This document shows, one piece after another, positions 1 through 11,055 of a DNA stretch of 64,000 nt. The first letter of the stretch is position 1; each line of letters opens with the position of its first letter. This DNA comes from Antilocapra americana. Lineage: Eukaryota; Chordata; Mammalia; Artiodactyla; Antilocapridae. A model generated the notes under the pieces. That model was not told the origin of the DNA. It did not search any database and was given only the letters and a program-made list of their open reading frames with translations. The stretch is from assembly GCA_007570785.1 (NCBI GenBank), contig ML662442.1, forward strand, positions 58,200,518 to 58,264,517, given 5' to 3'. The position numbers and the translations under genes were made by a program.

Positions 1-569
1 TTTTATGTAAAAAAAAAAAATCAATGAACTATGCAGAATTTCTAGTTTTTAGTTCAAAAATCTCTTAATTTAAAACAATAAAAGAACAGTTTTAAAAACT
101 TGATCACTTGGTTAAAAATTAAAATTCCAAATATAAATGTGTCATTTAATAGTTTAGACTTACACACTGCTGGTGGCAGCAAATGATTTACAATAATAAA
201 TATATACAAAAAAAGGTATCTACAAACAAAGAGCACTGTTAACACATGAGCAGTGACCTGGTGAGACAAATCAGTCACACAGATGACTCAGTTTAGTTCA
301 TGAAAAGGGCAACTGGCTGATAGAAATTTGAGGTTTAGCTCATCTATTTACAGTAACTGAAGTGTGGATTCTGTTCCTCAAGTCCCATAGGGATAAAAAA
401 AAAAGTTTTACATGACAAAATGTCATGTTTTTTTTTTTTCCTTTTTTGGCCAGGTTAATTCACGTCAGCAACAACAAAAAATAACGAAAAAGTTTCACAA
501 TTTTAGCATGCTTGATGGCTTCCTATTTAAAATAAAACTGTAAATAATGTATTTATAGCACATCAGTTA
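1..569 (-). other. ZNF292: ZNF292 3' UTR (proximal part)
   Basis: This is the sequence immediately downstream of the ZNF292 stop codon on the minus strand. It is AT-rich, with several poly-A/poly-T runs (around 10-20, 396-405 and 428-439) and no open frame of note. The only canonical-type poly(A) hexamer I can find on the minus strand is an ATTAAA at 145-150, with no convincing GU-rich element after it. The true 3' end may therefore lie outside the window. Confidence 0.7.
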
Positions 570-3500
570 TCAGTACTGCCCTCTCCCTGTTGCTTTGCCC
601 ATACTAATGTCTTTTATAACAGACACCTCTGGATCATTTGAATGTACTTCAAGTTTTTTCAGACTGACGGTAGGTTTCATTTCCTGAAGCTGCTTTAAGA
701 CAAGCTCAGTGCAATCTTTCAGAGTCTTGTCTAAAACAATTTTTACATTATCACTGCACTGAAGCTGTGTTGGATTGGCAAACTGTACAAAAGTTTCACT
801 TTCTTTACAAGAACATACATGATTTCCACTAGTCACAGCAGTCTTATCGACATTTTTTCTCGAATTTGAATGGGATCCTTTTTTACTCCCACTATTGGGA
901 TGATCTTTGTCGGTATTTTTCTTCTGTTTCACTGCAGACTCCTCCAGGAATTTGAGGAATGATACCTCAAATCCCATTGGTTTAAATGAGCTCCAGTCAA
1001 AAGATGCAGGGTGCTCCTCAGTGGTTTGAATTGCAACAGCAGTTTCTTCTTCCTTATGTATACTACTTAATTCAACTGCTGGTGCTAGTTCGGCTTTTTC
1101 AACTTTTCTCTTTTTATTTTGGGAGACATTTTTTTCTTTATTAACTCTCTTCAAATTACTTGCTTTTTGTTTTTCTGACTGGCAGGGGTTATCTTCCTTA
1201 AAATCATTACTTACATTTGAAGAGGTCTGAGGCTGGGTCTCCACACTTGTGTTGTCTTCATTTATTAATTTGGTAATAAATAATTCTGTTAGTTCATCCA
1301 CTTCATCTTTTTCATTTTTTACAACTTCCTTCTGTGGAACTACAGCTGTTCTTGCATTATCATTGCTGTCTGATACACCTGTGTCAGAATCCTTCACACC
1401 ATTCTTTTCAACTTCTTGCTCAGAAGTTTCCTTTAATTGTGAGCTGCAACACCGTTTGAAGACAATGAGGAGATTGCGGTGTTGTGATGTAAATGCCTTA
1501 GATAATTTATGGCATTTATAATGTCTGATTATATTGCTTTCACTTGTAACAACCGATGTACACCCCTTTATCATACATGGATACTGGGTGACAAATCTGC
1601 TCGTACACTCAGACAAGGCATCATTTCTAGCCTTTATAGAGTATACATGCTTTCCACGTTTCAGAGAGTAAGGCTTATTTTCTTCAATCTGCACAATCTT
1701 TGCAGTCTTGTTTTCCAAATTATTTTTTTTCTTTCGTTTGGTCTTAGGCGTTTTGACTCCTTCCCTTCCAGATTTGTATTTTGTCCCCCGGTGTTTAGAC
1801 TTTGCCTTTTCTTGGTTTGCTTTGCTTGATACATTTTCCTGACCAGGTGTTAATCTTCGTGGCCGAATGAGATGAGCTTTATGTTTGTCATTATGCTTAT
1901 TAAAAATGTGTCGGAGGAGATTAGACCGGGTTGCATATATTCGGTCACAGCCTTCACAGTCACACTTGAATATGCCATCTTCTTCAGTCTTACTTCCCCT
2001 GGCCCCGATTCCATGGTCTGCCTCAAGATGAACAACATAGTTCAAATATGTGGTAAACGAAGATTTACACTCTGACTGATCACATGGAAATTTCCCAACA
2101 TCCACAGAAGCAGTCATACTTTCAATTTCTTCAGGCGACATCTCATGAAGCTTCATGTAGTGCTGTATTAGGCCAGTAATTGCTTGGAAAATTCGAGAAC
2201 AGTCACTCACCTGACATCGAAATTCTTTCACAGTTTGTTTCGTTTCAATTTCTTCACTCTCTTTACCAGCTTCAGTCTCCTCTTCAACCTCTGCAGAAAA
2301 CGCAGGTAGATCTGATTTGTGCACAGCCTGGTAATGCAGAATTAAGTTCTGCTGTATCGTGAAAGCGGCAAAGCAACCCTGATGAACACAGCGATAAGGT
2401 CTGTACGGACTGTATCTTGTGGGCAACTCGGGAGACTGAGAAACTGGCTTCTTGCGTTTCCTCTCCTCCTTTTCTTTTTTATGTCTCCTAACTTTCCGTC
2501 CTTTGGTTTGCACATTTGTGAGGGGGTTTGTATTACATTGTTCTGAAGTAATTGCTATCACTTGAGAAGAACTTTCTGTTTTCTCAGGACTTTTTTTTTC
2601 TAGAAGTTGTTTTTCTGGGATCACTGCTATATTACTGAGGGTACTTTCTTTCACTGCTCCCAATTCTAAAGCAGGCTGGAATTCCCTTTTATTTTCCTCT
2701 GTCAGAGCTAGCTGTCTTTTTACTTGTGTAACTCGTGGGGCTGCTGAATTTTCACTCTGAGATTTTCTTCCATAAGGTCTTTTTATTTTTAATTTGACCA
2801 TTTCTTCTGTTGTAAAATGATGTACCAACTGACAGTGTGCCCGGAGATTAGAATTTCTTGTAAATGTCTTGGTACATGTAGGTACTACACACTTAAATGG
2901 AGCAAATTTCAACTGATTCTTCTTAATTTCAAGAATCATCTCTGGAGTATACTGATGAATTTTTCCGTAGTGCTTAAACAGTGCATCTTTTGTCATAGCA
3001 CTGTAATTACAGCCTTGGTTTTGACACACAAAGGGTTTATTAACTCTGTCATTAATTTGAATGTTGCTTATAATTTCAGAAACTGGCTGAACAACTGTGA
3101 CATTTGGAATTGATTTCACAGGAGTGGGAGTCAGTGTCACTGATGTATTTATCAGTACACACTGGGGTGCTGGAGTGGACAGGTCATTTTCTAATTTTAA
3201 TTTCTGTAAGCCTTCTAAAATCTCCTGTATTTGATCCTCCTTATGTAATACTTCAGACTGAGGAATGTTACTTTTTGTTGGCATTACACCTATGAAGGAG
3301 GAAAACTGAGACGACTCAGATAACTTGTTATTTTGTACAGTGTTTACTGAAGGAAGCTGAATGTTATAATTTATTTGAGCATGCTGTGATGTTTCACCAA
3401 TACCCTGAGATCCATTTTTTACCTCAAGTATTTGAGAATTCATAGCACTTTTAATAATTTCAAGAGTCTTTTCAAAGTTTTGTATGACATTGTCTTCAGA

Positions 3501-6500
3501 GATCTGCAAATCAGAATTTATTGAAGGTGTGCATGAATTCAAAGCCATCATTTGGGAATCACCATTTTCAGTTTTTAATGTTAAAGGAGCTAACACTGTA
3601 TGGGACTCAAGACTGGTTTTGAAGTTTTCTTTCACATCAGTCATAAACAACTGATTGTCAACATTATTTAATTTCTGTGTTAGATTTTCCACCAAACCCT
3701 GAGGTTCACAATTGGGAATTACAGTGGAATGAAGGTTAGTAGTTGGTATCTCAATACTCTTTGCTATAAGTCCCATTGCTGTTAAGTCACTTGTTACCAA
3801 GTTTTGGGGAGTATTAGGGGCAATTAGTGGAGGAGTAACTTTCTTTCTTCTCTTAGAAGCACTGTTTCCCTTCTTATTTAAATGACTAGACCTTGTGTTC
3901 TGAGGACCACTTATAACTGAAACACGTGAACTGCTACTGGTAAAATTTTGTGATGGCCCACTAGAATTAGGGAATGAACCAGAACACAAACCATTTTCAA
4001 TAGTCTTCAGTAGTAAGTCGTTTGTTGGGAAAACAGGCAAACTGCCGCATTCCTCAATGGAGGAAGTTTTGGGGTTTGGTGTCCCAGTCTGGTCTGTCAG
4101 CAGGGAGCTCGGGTGGCACACTGTCTGCAGCAGGGTTGGCACGGGTGGATTTGGCATCACTGCTGTGTTTACTTGCGCTGCGTCGGAGACACAACCTGTG
4201 GGGATGTGAGCGAGCACATCGGCACCCTCAAATGTACTGGGAATGCCAGCAGTTTCCAAAGCCTGTTTGATGATTTCGCTCCCCTCTTGACTGACACTTG
4301 TATCAAAGCTAGTCACACCAGTCCGAGGGAAGGTATTTGGTAAAAATGTGGAGGGGCGGTTTTCAGCAGCAAGAAGTTGAAGGAACGATGGGTCTTTAAA
4401 GCACGCTTCTGGACTGAGTGCAGACTGCGGCGGCTGCTGCAGATTCACTGCGTTTGTGGAGAGAATCATGCTGGCAAGGAGGGAAGGCTGCCCATTATTC
4501 TGCAGAAGTTCTTGAGCGATTTCTGCTCCATCCAGTGGTTTACAGTAAGATCGCTTAGACAAGTGTCCACCCAGAGACCTGGGGTTAGTGAAAGCCCTGT
4601 AACACCTGCTACAGATAAATTTCCCATCTCTGATGATTGCCGGCCATTTAGCCCTTTTGTTGTGCTTGGGTTTTCTTTCCTTCCCATTTGGGCCCCGCCC
4701 GCGGTCTTTTTTCACTTTTTCCGGTCCAGGCTGTTGGGCACCAGTGCTACTGAAGTCATTTGCAACACTGACTTGTGAAGGAAAAGCTACATTCTCACCA
4801 TTCCCTCCCTTTATAAAGGAGGAATTGGTATTTCCTTCGATCTGTGAAGAAAAATGATTTGTATTATTTTCCAGTTGGGAGAAAACAGAGTTAGTCCCAC
4901 TGTCTGCTGGTGAAGGGAAGAGAGACACTGAGCTGCTTTCTGCAGGTAACGGAAGGAAAGGATCTGAGCCGCTGTCAATATTCAAAGGCAAAACCGTTTT
5001 GGTTAGGTCTTCCATTTGTGCTGGCAAGGTGGTGCTAGATAAATTCTCCATCTGGGAACACAACAGACCACCACCTTGTTCATTTTTATCCTGAGAAGGT
5101 ATATTTGGATTTATGACACTTTCCACAGAGGACAACAGTGGAGTTGACACACTTGCTAAATGAGCTGGGAAAATGGATGAGACATGCTGCAATTGATTAG
5201 AACAAGGAGTCCCATTGGCTTTGGTCTGCGGTGTAAAAAATGCATTATTAGAGCTGCTCACCTGTGATGGCAAAAAATAAACAAACTTCCCATTATTTGG
5301 TGTATTTAAGTTGTTAGCTTTCTGACCCCTTTTGCTTTTGCGTTGCATTTTGAATGCTGCATACTGGTCAGGGTGTGCCGTCTTCATGTGTTTCCCAATA
5401 CTCTGTGAAGAGTTGTAGGTTCGAGTACATCCCTCAACCTGGCAACTGAATTTCTGAACTGGAGCTTTTGGAGGCACTGATGGAGTTCCTAAAGAATTAC
5501 TGAGGTTGGGCTGTGGTGGAACAAATGTGATACTTTCCAGTGTCTTCAGAGGTAAATTATAAAGACTGGATGACGTTTTAACATTACCTCCACATTCAAA
5601 CTTGGGAGCTGGTAAACTGTTTTGAAACCCTGCCTGGTTTTGCACAGAAAAGGTCATCAGGTTGCTCACTTGTCTTTCTAAGTTTTGTGTGGTCATGCCG
5701 TCTATCTTGAGGGCTTCTGAGGCCACTAAAGAATTCTGAGCAATTTGGGTGTCATTAAAACAATCCTGTTCCTTTCTCTCTTGGAAATCTGTGTGACACA
5801 AATCATTACAAGCATTTTCAACTGGTGTATGTAAGTTTGTGACTAGTGATTCACCAGCGCTTTCCACAGCTGAGTTTTCTTGCTTTCCAAAGTTTTCCTC
5901 TATCCCCTGATTGAGGGACACCTTAATGGATACGGCTACTTCACTGGCCTGAAGCAGAGGAGTGGGAGCAGCGTTTCCTAAACCATTTGGCAGTGGTCCA
6001 TCAGCCTGCCCGAGCTCCGAAGCTGAAACCTGGTCTTGTTTGGTCACTGGTGATTCTGCCTTGTTTTTATCCCAAGCATCACTTCTATCAGCTGGGACAG
6101 TGTTTTCAACACTATTTTCTGAAGGAAGCATGGATCTTTCTTTCTCGGCGTTCCCTTCTGCACTCTGATTCACTCCGGAAGGCTGAACAGAATCTCTGGC
6201 TGAATTAAGTTGGTCTTCAGGAGGCAGCCCTTTTTCAGGAGTACTGTGATCTTCCAGATGCTTTTCAAGCTCACTCTGAGAACGGTAAACTTTACCGCAA
6301 CCTGTGAACTTACACGTGTAGGTATTATAATGCTGTGCTTCATGATCATACAGTAAATAAGCTTCTGAAAAAATTCGGCCACATTTAGGAAACATGCACT
6401 TTGCTCTAAAGACTTGATGTTCCTTTCGGTGGGTTAAGAGCTCTGCGTAACTGTTAAAACCGGCCTTACACTTCATTTGTATACAGATGTATGGTTTACT

Positions 6501-7709
6501 GCCACAGTGCATTTGTAAGTGATCGTTGAGATGAGTAACACTTACAAAATGCCGCCTACAGTACTGGCAAATAACTTTTTTGCTTTGCATTTCAAGAAAG
6601 CGCTTGGCATCTTCATTATCCTTATGTCCCTTTACGTGAGCAATTAAATTTTTAAAGTACTTAAAGCCCTTTTTACAAAAAGTGACAGGGCAATTGAACT
6701 CATTAACAGGTACTGGTTTCTGGACTGGGATCACCTCTGGCTCATAAGATTTGTCTTTGTCATCAGTTTCATCATCTGAGCCGTCATTGTCGTTAAACAC
6801 TATGAAGTCTGTGGAATAGAGACTGTTCTTCTTGATCGGCCGCTGCTCCTGCTTGGCCACAGCATTTGTCTTCTGATTCTCATTGGTAGTTGTGATCTTA
6901 GGAGGCCTTCCCAACCTTCTTAATGGTTTCATAGCTGCCAGTCTCTCTTTACTTGATTGTTTAACATGTAATGTGACGTGAGGGACAAAAGTTTCTTTAG
7001 AATTAAAGTTCTTTGCACATATGGGGCAACTGTAAACCCCATCTTTGTAATGTTTTTGAGCATGTCGTACTATTCGATGACCAAGGAACTCTTTGTCACA
7101 GAGCACACAATACTGCATGTAGGCTTGCCAATTCCTGAACCGAGCCGATATAAATCCCCTCTCTCTTAACTGTTTTATCTCTCTCTTTTTCTGCTTTTCA
7201 TCACAAATGTCTCTAAGAAGGCCAGAATTAGCACCAATTCCACCATTCACAGAAGTGTCTTTACTATCTTCCTGGTAGTCTGCTACTTTCTCATAAACCT
7301 CACTGTCATTTAATTCATCTATTGAAGACACAATGGATGCTTCTTCTCCCATTAATGCAAGACATTGTCGTTTTAAAGTTTTCCAATCCCAGAATTCTGG
7401 ATCAAAGGGCCATTGGGTTTTCAATACAAGTAAGAGCTCACAGCGTAGGGAATTTGGTATTGGAAGATTCTCTTCATCGTATTTCTGGTCTGGCTGGTTA
7501 TACAACATTTCCACAGCATAATATGCATCTACTGTAGGTTCAATAAGAAATTCACTCAGTTGACAAGCACGTTTAACTTCCAGGTCATCAGGCAGCAAGC
7601 ATGAAATGGTCTTGCAGATAGATATTTTCACTTCAGTATTTTCTGTAGATTCCAGGCGAAGAGCTTTTACACATAGCTCTATACAAGTAGCAAGTCCAGC
7701 TCCTTCGGT
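570..7709 (-). CDS. ZNF292: ZNF292 final coding exon (exon 8 by human numbering): zinc-finger exon
   Basis: This single 7140-nt open exon encodes the last 2379 residues and the TGA stop of ZNF292, a large nuclear DNA-binding protein considered a transcription factor. The splice acceptor (TTGCTTCACAG) ends at 7710, and the exon opens in frame with TEGAGLATC. An ATG 15 nt further upstream lies in the intron and is not the start. Sixteen C2H2-type fingers are visible. Seven lie at about 6246-7109, beginning YCVLCDKEF. One lies at 5370-5450 (FSCQVEGC). A C2HC-like finger containing RSLGGH lies at 4542-4619. Seven more are spread over 1515-3035, including CTKTFTRNSNLRAH. Most are isolated, with long serine/asparagine/glutamine-rich spacers and none of the TGEKP linkers of KRAB-type arrays. 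There is an AT-hook-like RRLGRPPK at 6897-6920, an acidic patch at 6735-6794, and basic NLS-like stretches (KEKEERKRKKP, KTKRKKK). Identification rests on remembered similarity to human ZNF292; the related gene RLF was considered and fits less well. Confidence 0.97.
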   Translation of the reverse strand, partial: TEGAGLATCIELCVKALRLESTENTEVKISICKTISCLLPDDLEVKRACQLSEFLIEPTVDAYYAVEMLYNQPDQKYDEENLPIPNSLRCELLLVLKTQWPFDPEFWDWKTLKRQCLALMGEEASIVSSIDELNDSEVYEKVADYQEDSKDTSVNGGIGANSGLLRDICDEKQKKREIKQLRERGFISARFRNWQAYMQYCVLCDKEFLGHRIVRHAQKHYKDGVYSCPICAKNFNSKETFVPHVTLHVKQSSKERLAAMKPLRRLGRPPKITTTNENQKTNAVAKQEQRPIKKNSLYSTDFIVFNDNDGSDDETDDKDKSYEPEVIPVQKPVPVNEFNCPVTFCKKGFKYFKNLIAHVKGHKDNEDAKRFLEMQSKKVICQYCRRHFVSVTHLNDHLQMHCGSKPYICIQMKCKAGFNSYAELLTHRKEHQVFRAKCMFPKCGRIFSEAYLLYDHEAQHYNTYTCKFTGCGKVYRSQSELEKHLEDHSTPEKGLPPEDQLNSARDSVQPSGVNQSAEGNAEKERSMLPSENSVENTVPADRSDAWDKNKAESPVTKQDQVSASELGQADGPLPNGLGNAAPTPLLQASEVAVSIKVSLNQGIEENFGKQENSAVESAGESLVTNLHTPVENACNDLCHTDFQERKEQDCFNDTQIAQNSLVASEALKIDGMTTQNLERQVSNLMTFSVQNQAGFQNSLPAPKFECGGNVKTSSSLYNLPLKTLESITFVPPQPNLSNSLGTPSVPPKAPVQKFSCQVEGCTRTYNSSQSIGKHMKTAHPDQYAAFKMQRKSKRGQKANNLNTPNNGKFVYFLPSQVSSSNNAFFTPQTKANGTPCSNQLQHVSSIFPAHLASVSTPLLSSVESVINPNIPSQDKNEQGGGLLCSQMENLSSTTLPAQMEDLTKTVLPLNIDSGSDPFLPLPAESSSVSLFPSPADSGTNSVFSQLENNTNHFSSQIEGNTNSSFIKGGNGENVAFPSQVSVANDFSSTGAQQPGPEKVKKDRGRGPNGKERKPKHNKRAKWPAIIRDGKFICSRCYRAFTNPRSLGGHLSKRSYCKPLDGAEIAQELLQNNGQPSLLASMILSTNAVNLQQPPQSALSPEACFKDPSFLQLLAAENRPSTFLPNTFPRTGVTSFDTSVSQEGSEIIKQALETAGIPSTFEGADVLAHIPTGCVSDAAQVNTAVMPNPPVPTLLQTVCHPSSLLTDQTGTPNPKTSSIEECGSLPVFPTNDLLLKTIENGLCSGSFPNSSGPSQNFTSSSSRVSVISGPQNTRSSHLNKKGNSASKRRKKVTPPLIAPNTPQNLVTSDLTAMGLIAKSIEIPTTNLHSTVIPNCEPQGLVENLTQKLNNVDNQLFMTDVKENFKTSLESHTVLAPLTLKTENGDSQMMALNSCTPSINSDLQISEDNVIQNFEKTLEIIKSAMNSQILEVKNGSQGIGETSQHAQINYNIQLPSVNTVQNNKLSESSQFSSFIGVMPTKSNIPQSEVLHKEDQIQEILEGLQKLKLENDLSTPAPQCVLINTSVTLTPTPVKSIPNVTVVQPVSEIISNIQINDRVNKPFVCQNQGCNYSAMTKDALFKHYGKIHQYTPEMILEIKKNQLKFAPFKCVVPTCTKTFTRNSNLRAHCQLVHHFTTEEMVKLKIKRPYGRKSQSENSAAPRVTQVKRQLALTEENKREFQPALELGAVKESTLSNIAVIPEKQLLEKKSPEKTESSSQVIAITSEQCNTNPLTNVQTKGRKVRRHKKEKEERKRKKPVSQSPELPTRYSPYRPYRCVHQGCFAAFTIQQNLILHYQAVHKSDLPAFSAEVEEETEAGKESEEIETKQTVKEFRCQVSDCSRIFQAITGLIQHYMKLHEMSPEEIESMTASVDVGKFPCDQSECKSSFTTYLNYVVHLEADHGIGARGSKTEEDGIFKCDCEGCDRIYATRSNLLRHIFNKHNDKHKAHLIRPRRLTPGQENVSSKANQEKAKSKHRGTKYKSGREGVKTPKTKRKKKNNLENKTAKIVQIEENKPYSLKRGKHVYSIKARNDALSECTSRFVTQYPCMIKGCTSVVTSESNIIRHYKCHKLSKAFTSQHRNLLIVFKRCCSSQLKETSEQEVEKNGVKDSDTGVSDSNDNARTAVVPQKEVVKNEKDEVDELTELFITKLINEDNTSVETQPQTSSNVSNDFKEDNPCQSEKQKASNLKRVNKEKNVSQNKKRKVEKAELAPAVELSSIHKEEETAVAIQTTEEHPASFDWSSFKPMGFEVSFLKFLEESAVKQKKNTDKDHPNSGSKKGSHSNSRKNVDKTAVTSGNHVCSCKESETFVQFANPTQLQCSDNVKIVLDKTLKDCTELVLKQLQEMKPTVSLKKLEVHSNDPEVSVIKDISMGKATGRGQY

Positions 7710-8019
7710 CTGTGAAGCAAGCAAGAAATGTTACCTTAATTTACACTCATCAATGCAGATTTGTGAATTTAGTAATTTTAAAACTGAGGTTTGCTTTCTC
7801 AAATTCTGCAATAACCCATCTATGAAGATTACCCCTCCCAAGCATTGTGGCTGTGTGTGTATGTGAAATGAGCTGTAGAGAACAGCAGAAAAAACATAAA
7901 CATTGGTAGCTAAAACATGAGTATAAAATCATGTAATGGCCAGGCAAACTTGGATGTTATTTAACTTCACTGATCTTTCATATCACAATATAAAATAAGA
8001 GATCAACACAACACTTAAT

Positions 8020-8110
8020 GAAACTGCTGTGAACATTAATAGATATCATGAATCTGAAGTATCATGTCTGGCACATAGTAAGTGATCAAGAAATGTCATT
8101 AACTTTATCA
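8020..8110 (+). repeat. MIR-like SINE fragment
   Basis: The stretch TCTGGCACATAGTAAGTGAT followed by CAAGAAATGT resembles the conserved 3' part of MIR elements. The 5' extent is uncertain. Confidence 0.4.
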
Positions 8111-8297
8111 CAAATTTCATTTCCTAAGTTTGTATTTATAGTCTTTCTGAAACAACAACCCTCTTAGTTTAGTTATAAAACGGAGAATGTCCCCGTAATC
8201 CCTAACTCATTAGCAATGAAAAGAGATTCTCACATTTGAGAATAAAGTTCTTTTTTTAATATTGAGAATCCTAACTCGATCACAAAGTGAAGTGAAA

Positions 8298-8492
8298 TCA
8301 AAGTGAAAGTTGCTCAGGCATGTCCGACTCTTTGCAACCCCATGGACTATACAGTCCATGGAATTCTCCAGGCCAGGATATTGGAGTGGGTAGCCTTTCC
8401 CTTCTCCAGGGGAGCTCTCCAACCCAGGGATCGAACCCAGGTCTCCTGCATTGCAGGAAGATTCTTTACCAGCTGAGCCACAAGGGAAGCCC
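8298..8492 (-). mobile_element. Bov-tA SINE
   Basis: Read on the plus strand this is the complement of a ruminant tRNA-Glu-derived SINE. It shows the hallmark segments GTCCGACTCTTTGCAACCCC, then GGCCAGGATATTGGAGTGGG, and ends GAGCCACAAGGGAAGCCC, which is the complement of the tRNA-like head. It lies in the same sense as the ZNF292 transcript. Confidence 0.9.
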
Positions 8493-10529
8493 AAAATTGA
8501 ATGCCAAATCACCTACCTCATGACTGGAACATCCTAAGAATTAGGAGTAGCAGGAGACACAACAAACCTTTTATCCTTTTGAATTAGCATCTTGAACTAT
8601 TATGATAATATAGCAGTAACAAAGGTAAGAGTCATTTGAAAGATATATGAAGAGATAAAAATGGGTTTTAAAAGGCTAAAAGAGAACAAATAAATGAGAA
8701 ATAAGCCAGTCACAAGATGTGGCCACATTCAGGGGAATGAAGTATGTGTGCTTTAGACCAAAGGGCAAGGAAGTCAAAAGAAGTTCAAAACAGCTGAGAG
8801 GATTTGTATTTTCACAGGTTAAGGAAACAAAATATTTTACTAAAAGGAAAGCTTAGATTTCTGGCCCAAAAGGAGAGTGAGTAAAACAGGCTGAGAAACT
8901 GGCCATCTCAATGTTGTAAATCAATCTGAAACCTTAACAAATAAGGCCAACAAAACAATGTCAAAATTTTTGTTCTTATGAGTTTTTTATTGTTCTGTGT
9001 ATGTGTGACTGAAGATTAAGTTTATAGCTAATATTCAATTAATAAACTGGTTATATGACAACTGTCTTGAGAGTTGAGAGGAGACAGAGTGAGGTGAACA
9101 GTGTCAGAACTGAGTTAAATTATAGAACATCGAACTGGTGTCTGGAGAATCAGAGGAGTGCTAAGTGTAGGAAAAAATCACATACGTGGTGCTCAGAAGC
9201 ACTTAGTGAGTAGTCAACAGAGGAGAAAACAGTTTTTACTTTATACTACTTTTCATGCTTTTTTGGTTACTAGGAACTTTGGCTAACACTACTTGAGAGT
9301 CTAACAGATAAATGGGTTAGAGGGCCCTCTTCTTTCTTCACTCAGCACCTACTCTATACCAGGGACTATGCTAAGCCACGTGCTCTTTCCCTCTCAGGAG
9401 TCTTGACATTACACTGTTAAAGAAAGACATATTACAAAGCAACTGGTAATGTGTCTCGGCAAATGTGAGATCCTTAAGGGTAGGGCTTTATTTTTTCAAC
9501 TCTTCGACTGAAGGGGTGTAGGAAAAAAATAAATAAAATGATGAACCAAGTTATCTGCTCCATTTCCTTTACAGATCTCAATTACAGTTCAAGAAGAAAA
9601 TAATTATTTTAAGTCATTATGTGAGTAGCTGGGCAACAATACTCAACAACTCCTGGAGTTTTGAGGTACAAAGGGGAAAGGGGCACACCAGATAAACATT
9701 CCTGTTCTTTACTGTTCATTCCTGTTCTTTACTCCTGAAAATGAAGAGAAATTATTTCAGGAGAAAAAAAAAGCAAAAGATACATGTAAGGTTTACTGAC
9801 CAAATATAGATCTTAAAAGATCAAAGACAGTAAGAATGTCTTTTGGTCCGTACTTTCAAAAACAAAATTATACATATAAATACTTCATGTCATGCTACAT
9901 CCTAGCTTTCAAGGATCCCTAAGACCTGTTTGGCATCCCATCCCATGCAGTGGTAGCACCTTTGGAAATTGTCTTTTGTGTACTTTTAAAGTGGAAACGA
10001 AATGCATTCCTACAAGGGTTACTATAACAAAAAAAAAAATCAGTTTTGTAAAAGCTGGATTCTGATTTTTGCTAGTAAATGAATGGAAACACATATGCAA
10101 TCTGTTATCACTTCCCTTTAGAATTCTGTCTAATCTACTGTGTAATCTACCCATTAAGTGTTTTCACGTCTATGATTACGTTTTTGTATTTCTAAAAGCT
10201 CTTTTGACTCTTTTTGTTGCTTTGTATGCTTAATAGGTATTGATGGTTAACTTATTTATGTCTTTAAATACATGTAATTTATACTTTTTACCCTTTAAAA
10301 AGTTTAATCCTACTGTTCTCTTTGCAAAAACTGCCCATGGCTGACATTGTCATTGTAAATGTTGATGTTGAACCTATCTTGAGAAGAGCTTTATCAAAGA
10401 ATCATGTATTGAAGGTATGTCCCTCCAAAGTAGTTCCTCATCTGCTTCTGCCAGGGATCCCAGACATTTATCAGCCCAGGATTTCACCCGTACCTTTTTA
10501 AATATTACTTACATAGGGTAGCAAACTTC

Positions 10530-11055
10530 ACCACCCCAAAATGTGTCTCTTTGTCAGGAATCGGATTATTTTAGGCTGATTATGTTTAAAAAATAGAAGA
10601 CTAAGGAGGTTTTTCTTGTTATCCCCCCAAAGTCCTCTTTATTGACTAAAAGAATTTAGAAAAGGGCCTGTTCCTATAACAGAGCTATTTCCAGATACAT
10701 CTGCAAAGAACATAGGTTAGGCATGGTGGAGGAGACTCTGCAGGGCCTGGAGATCAGAGTCCACTGTGTCCCCTTGTCTCTGCAGGACCCAAGAAGCACT
10801 TGCTTTCCATTTCCATGTGAACTGCCTCCTTTTCTCTGAAGGCCCAACTGGCTACTCTCAACTTCCTCTCTGTCTTTAACTGAAAGTAGTATTTAAGGTG
10901 AAGATTTTGGCCCTTTTGGTGAGTTTTCCTGGGCCTCTCCCATGCATATATGTTATTAAACTTTTGCTTGGTGTTCTCCTGTTAATCTGCCCATGTCTGT
11001 TTAGTTCTTAGAATAGCCAACATAACTAAGAAGGAAAGGGAGAGGAAAAGGTCTT
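10530..11055 (+). mobile_element. probable solitary ERV LTR
   Basis: This roughly 525-bp stretch has an LTR-like layout: TG near 10540, a TATTAAA-type poly(A) signal near 10952 followed by a CTCCTGTTAATCTGCC segment, and an end near CTTCCCTGACA. The order of segments resembles class I LTRs common in artiodactyl genomes. No internal retroviral region is adjacent, so it would be a solo LTR. No clear target duplication was seen, and the family is not certain. Confidence 0.5.

Noticed and set aside
4377..4778. 133-codon plus-strand frame opposite the ZNF292 last exon
   Set aside because: It is a shadow of the real coding strand, with no recognisable protein features.
7710..7724. ATG five codons upstream of the last exon as a ZNF292 start
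   Set aside because: It lies upstream of a good splice acceptor. Six upstream exons join in frame to the exon at 7709, and they match the known N-terminal region.
8298..8492. tRNA-like sequences as tRNA genes
   Set aside because: All tRNA-like heads found belong to Bov-tA or CHR SINEs and lack an intact cloverleaf.
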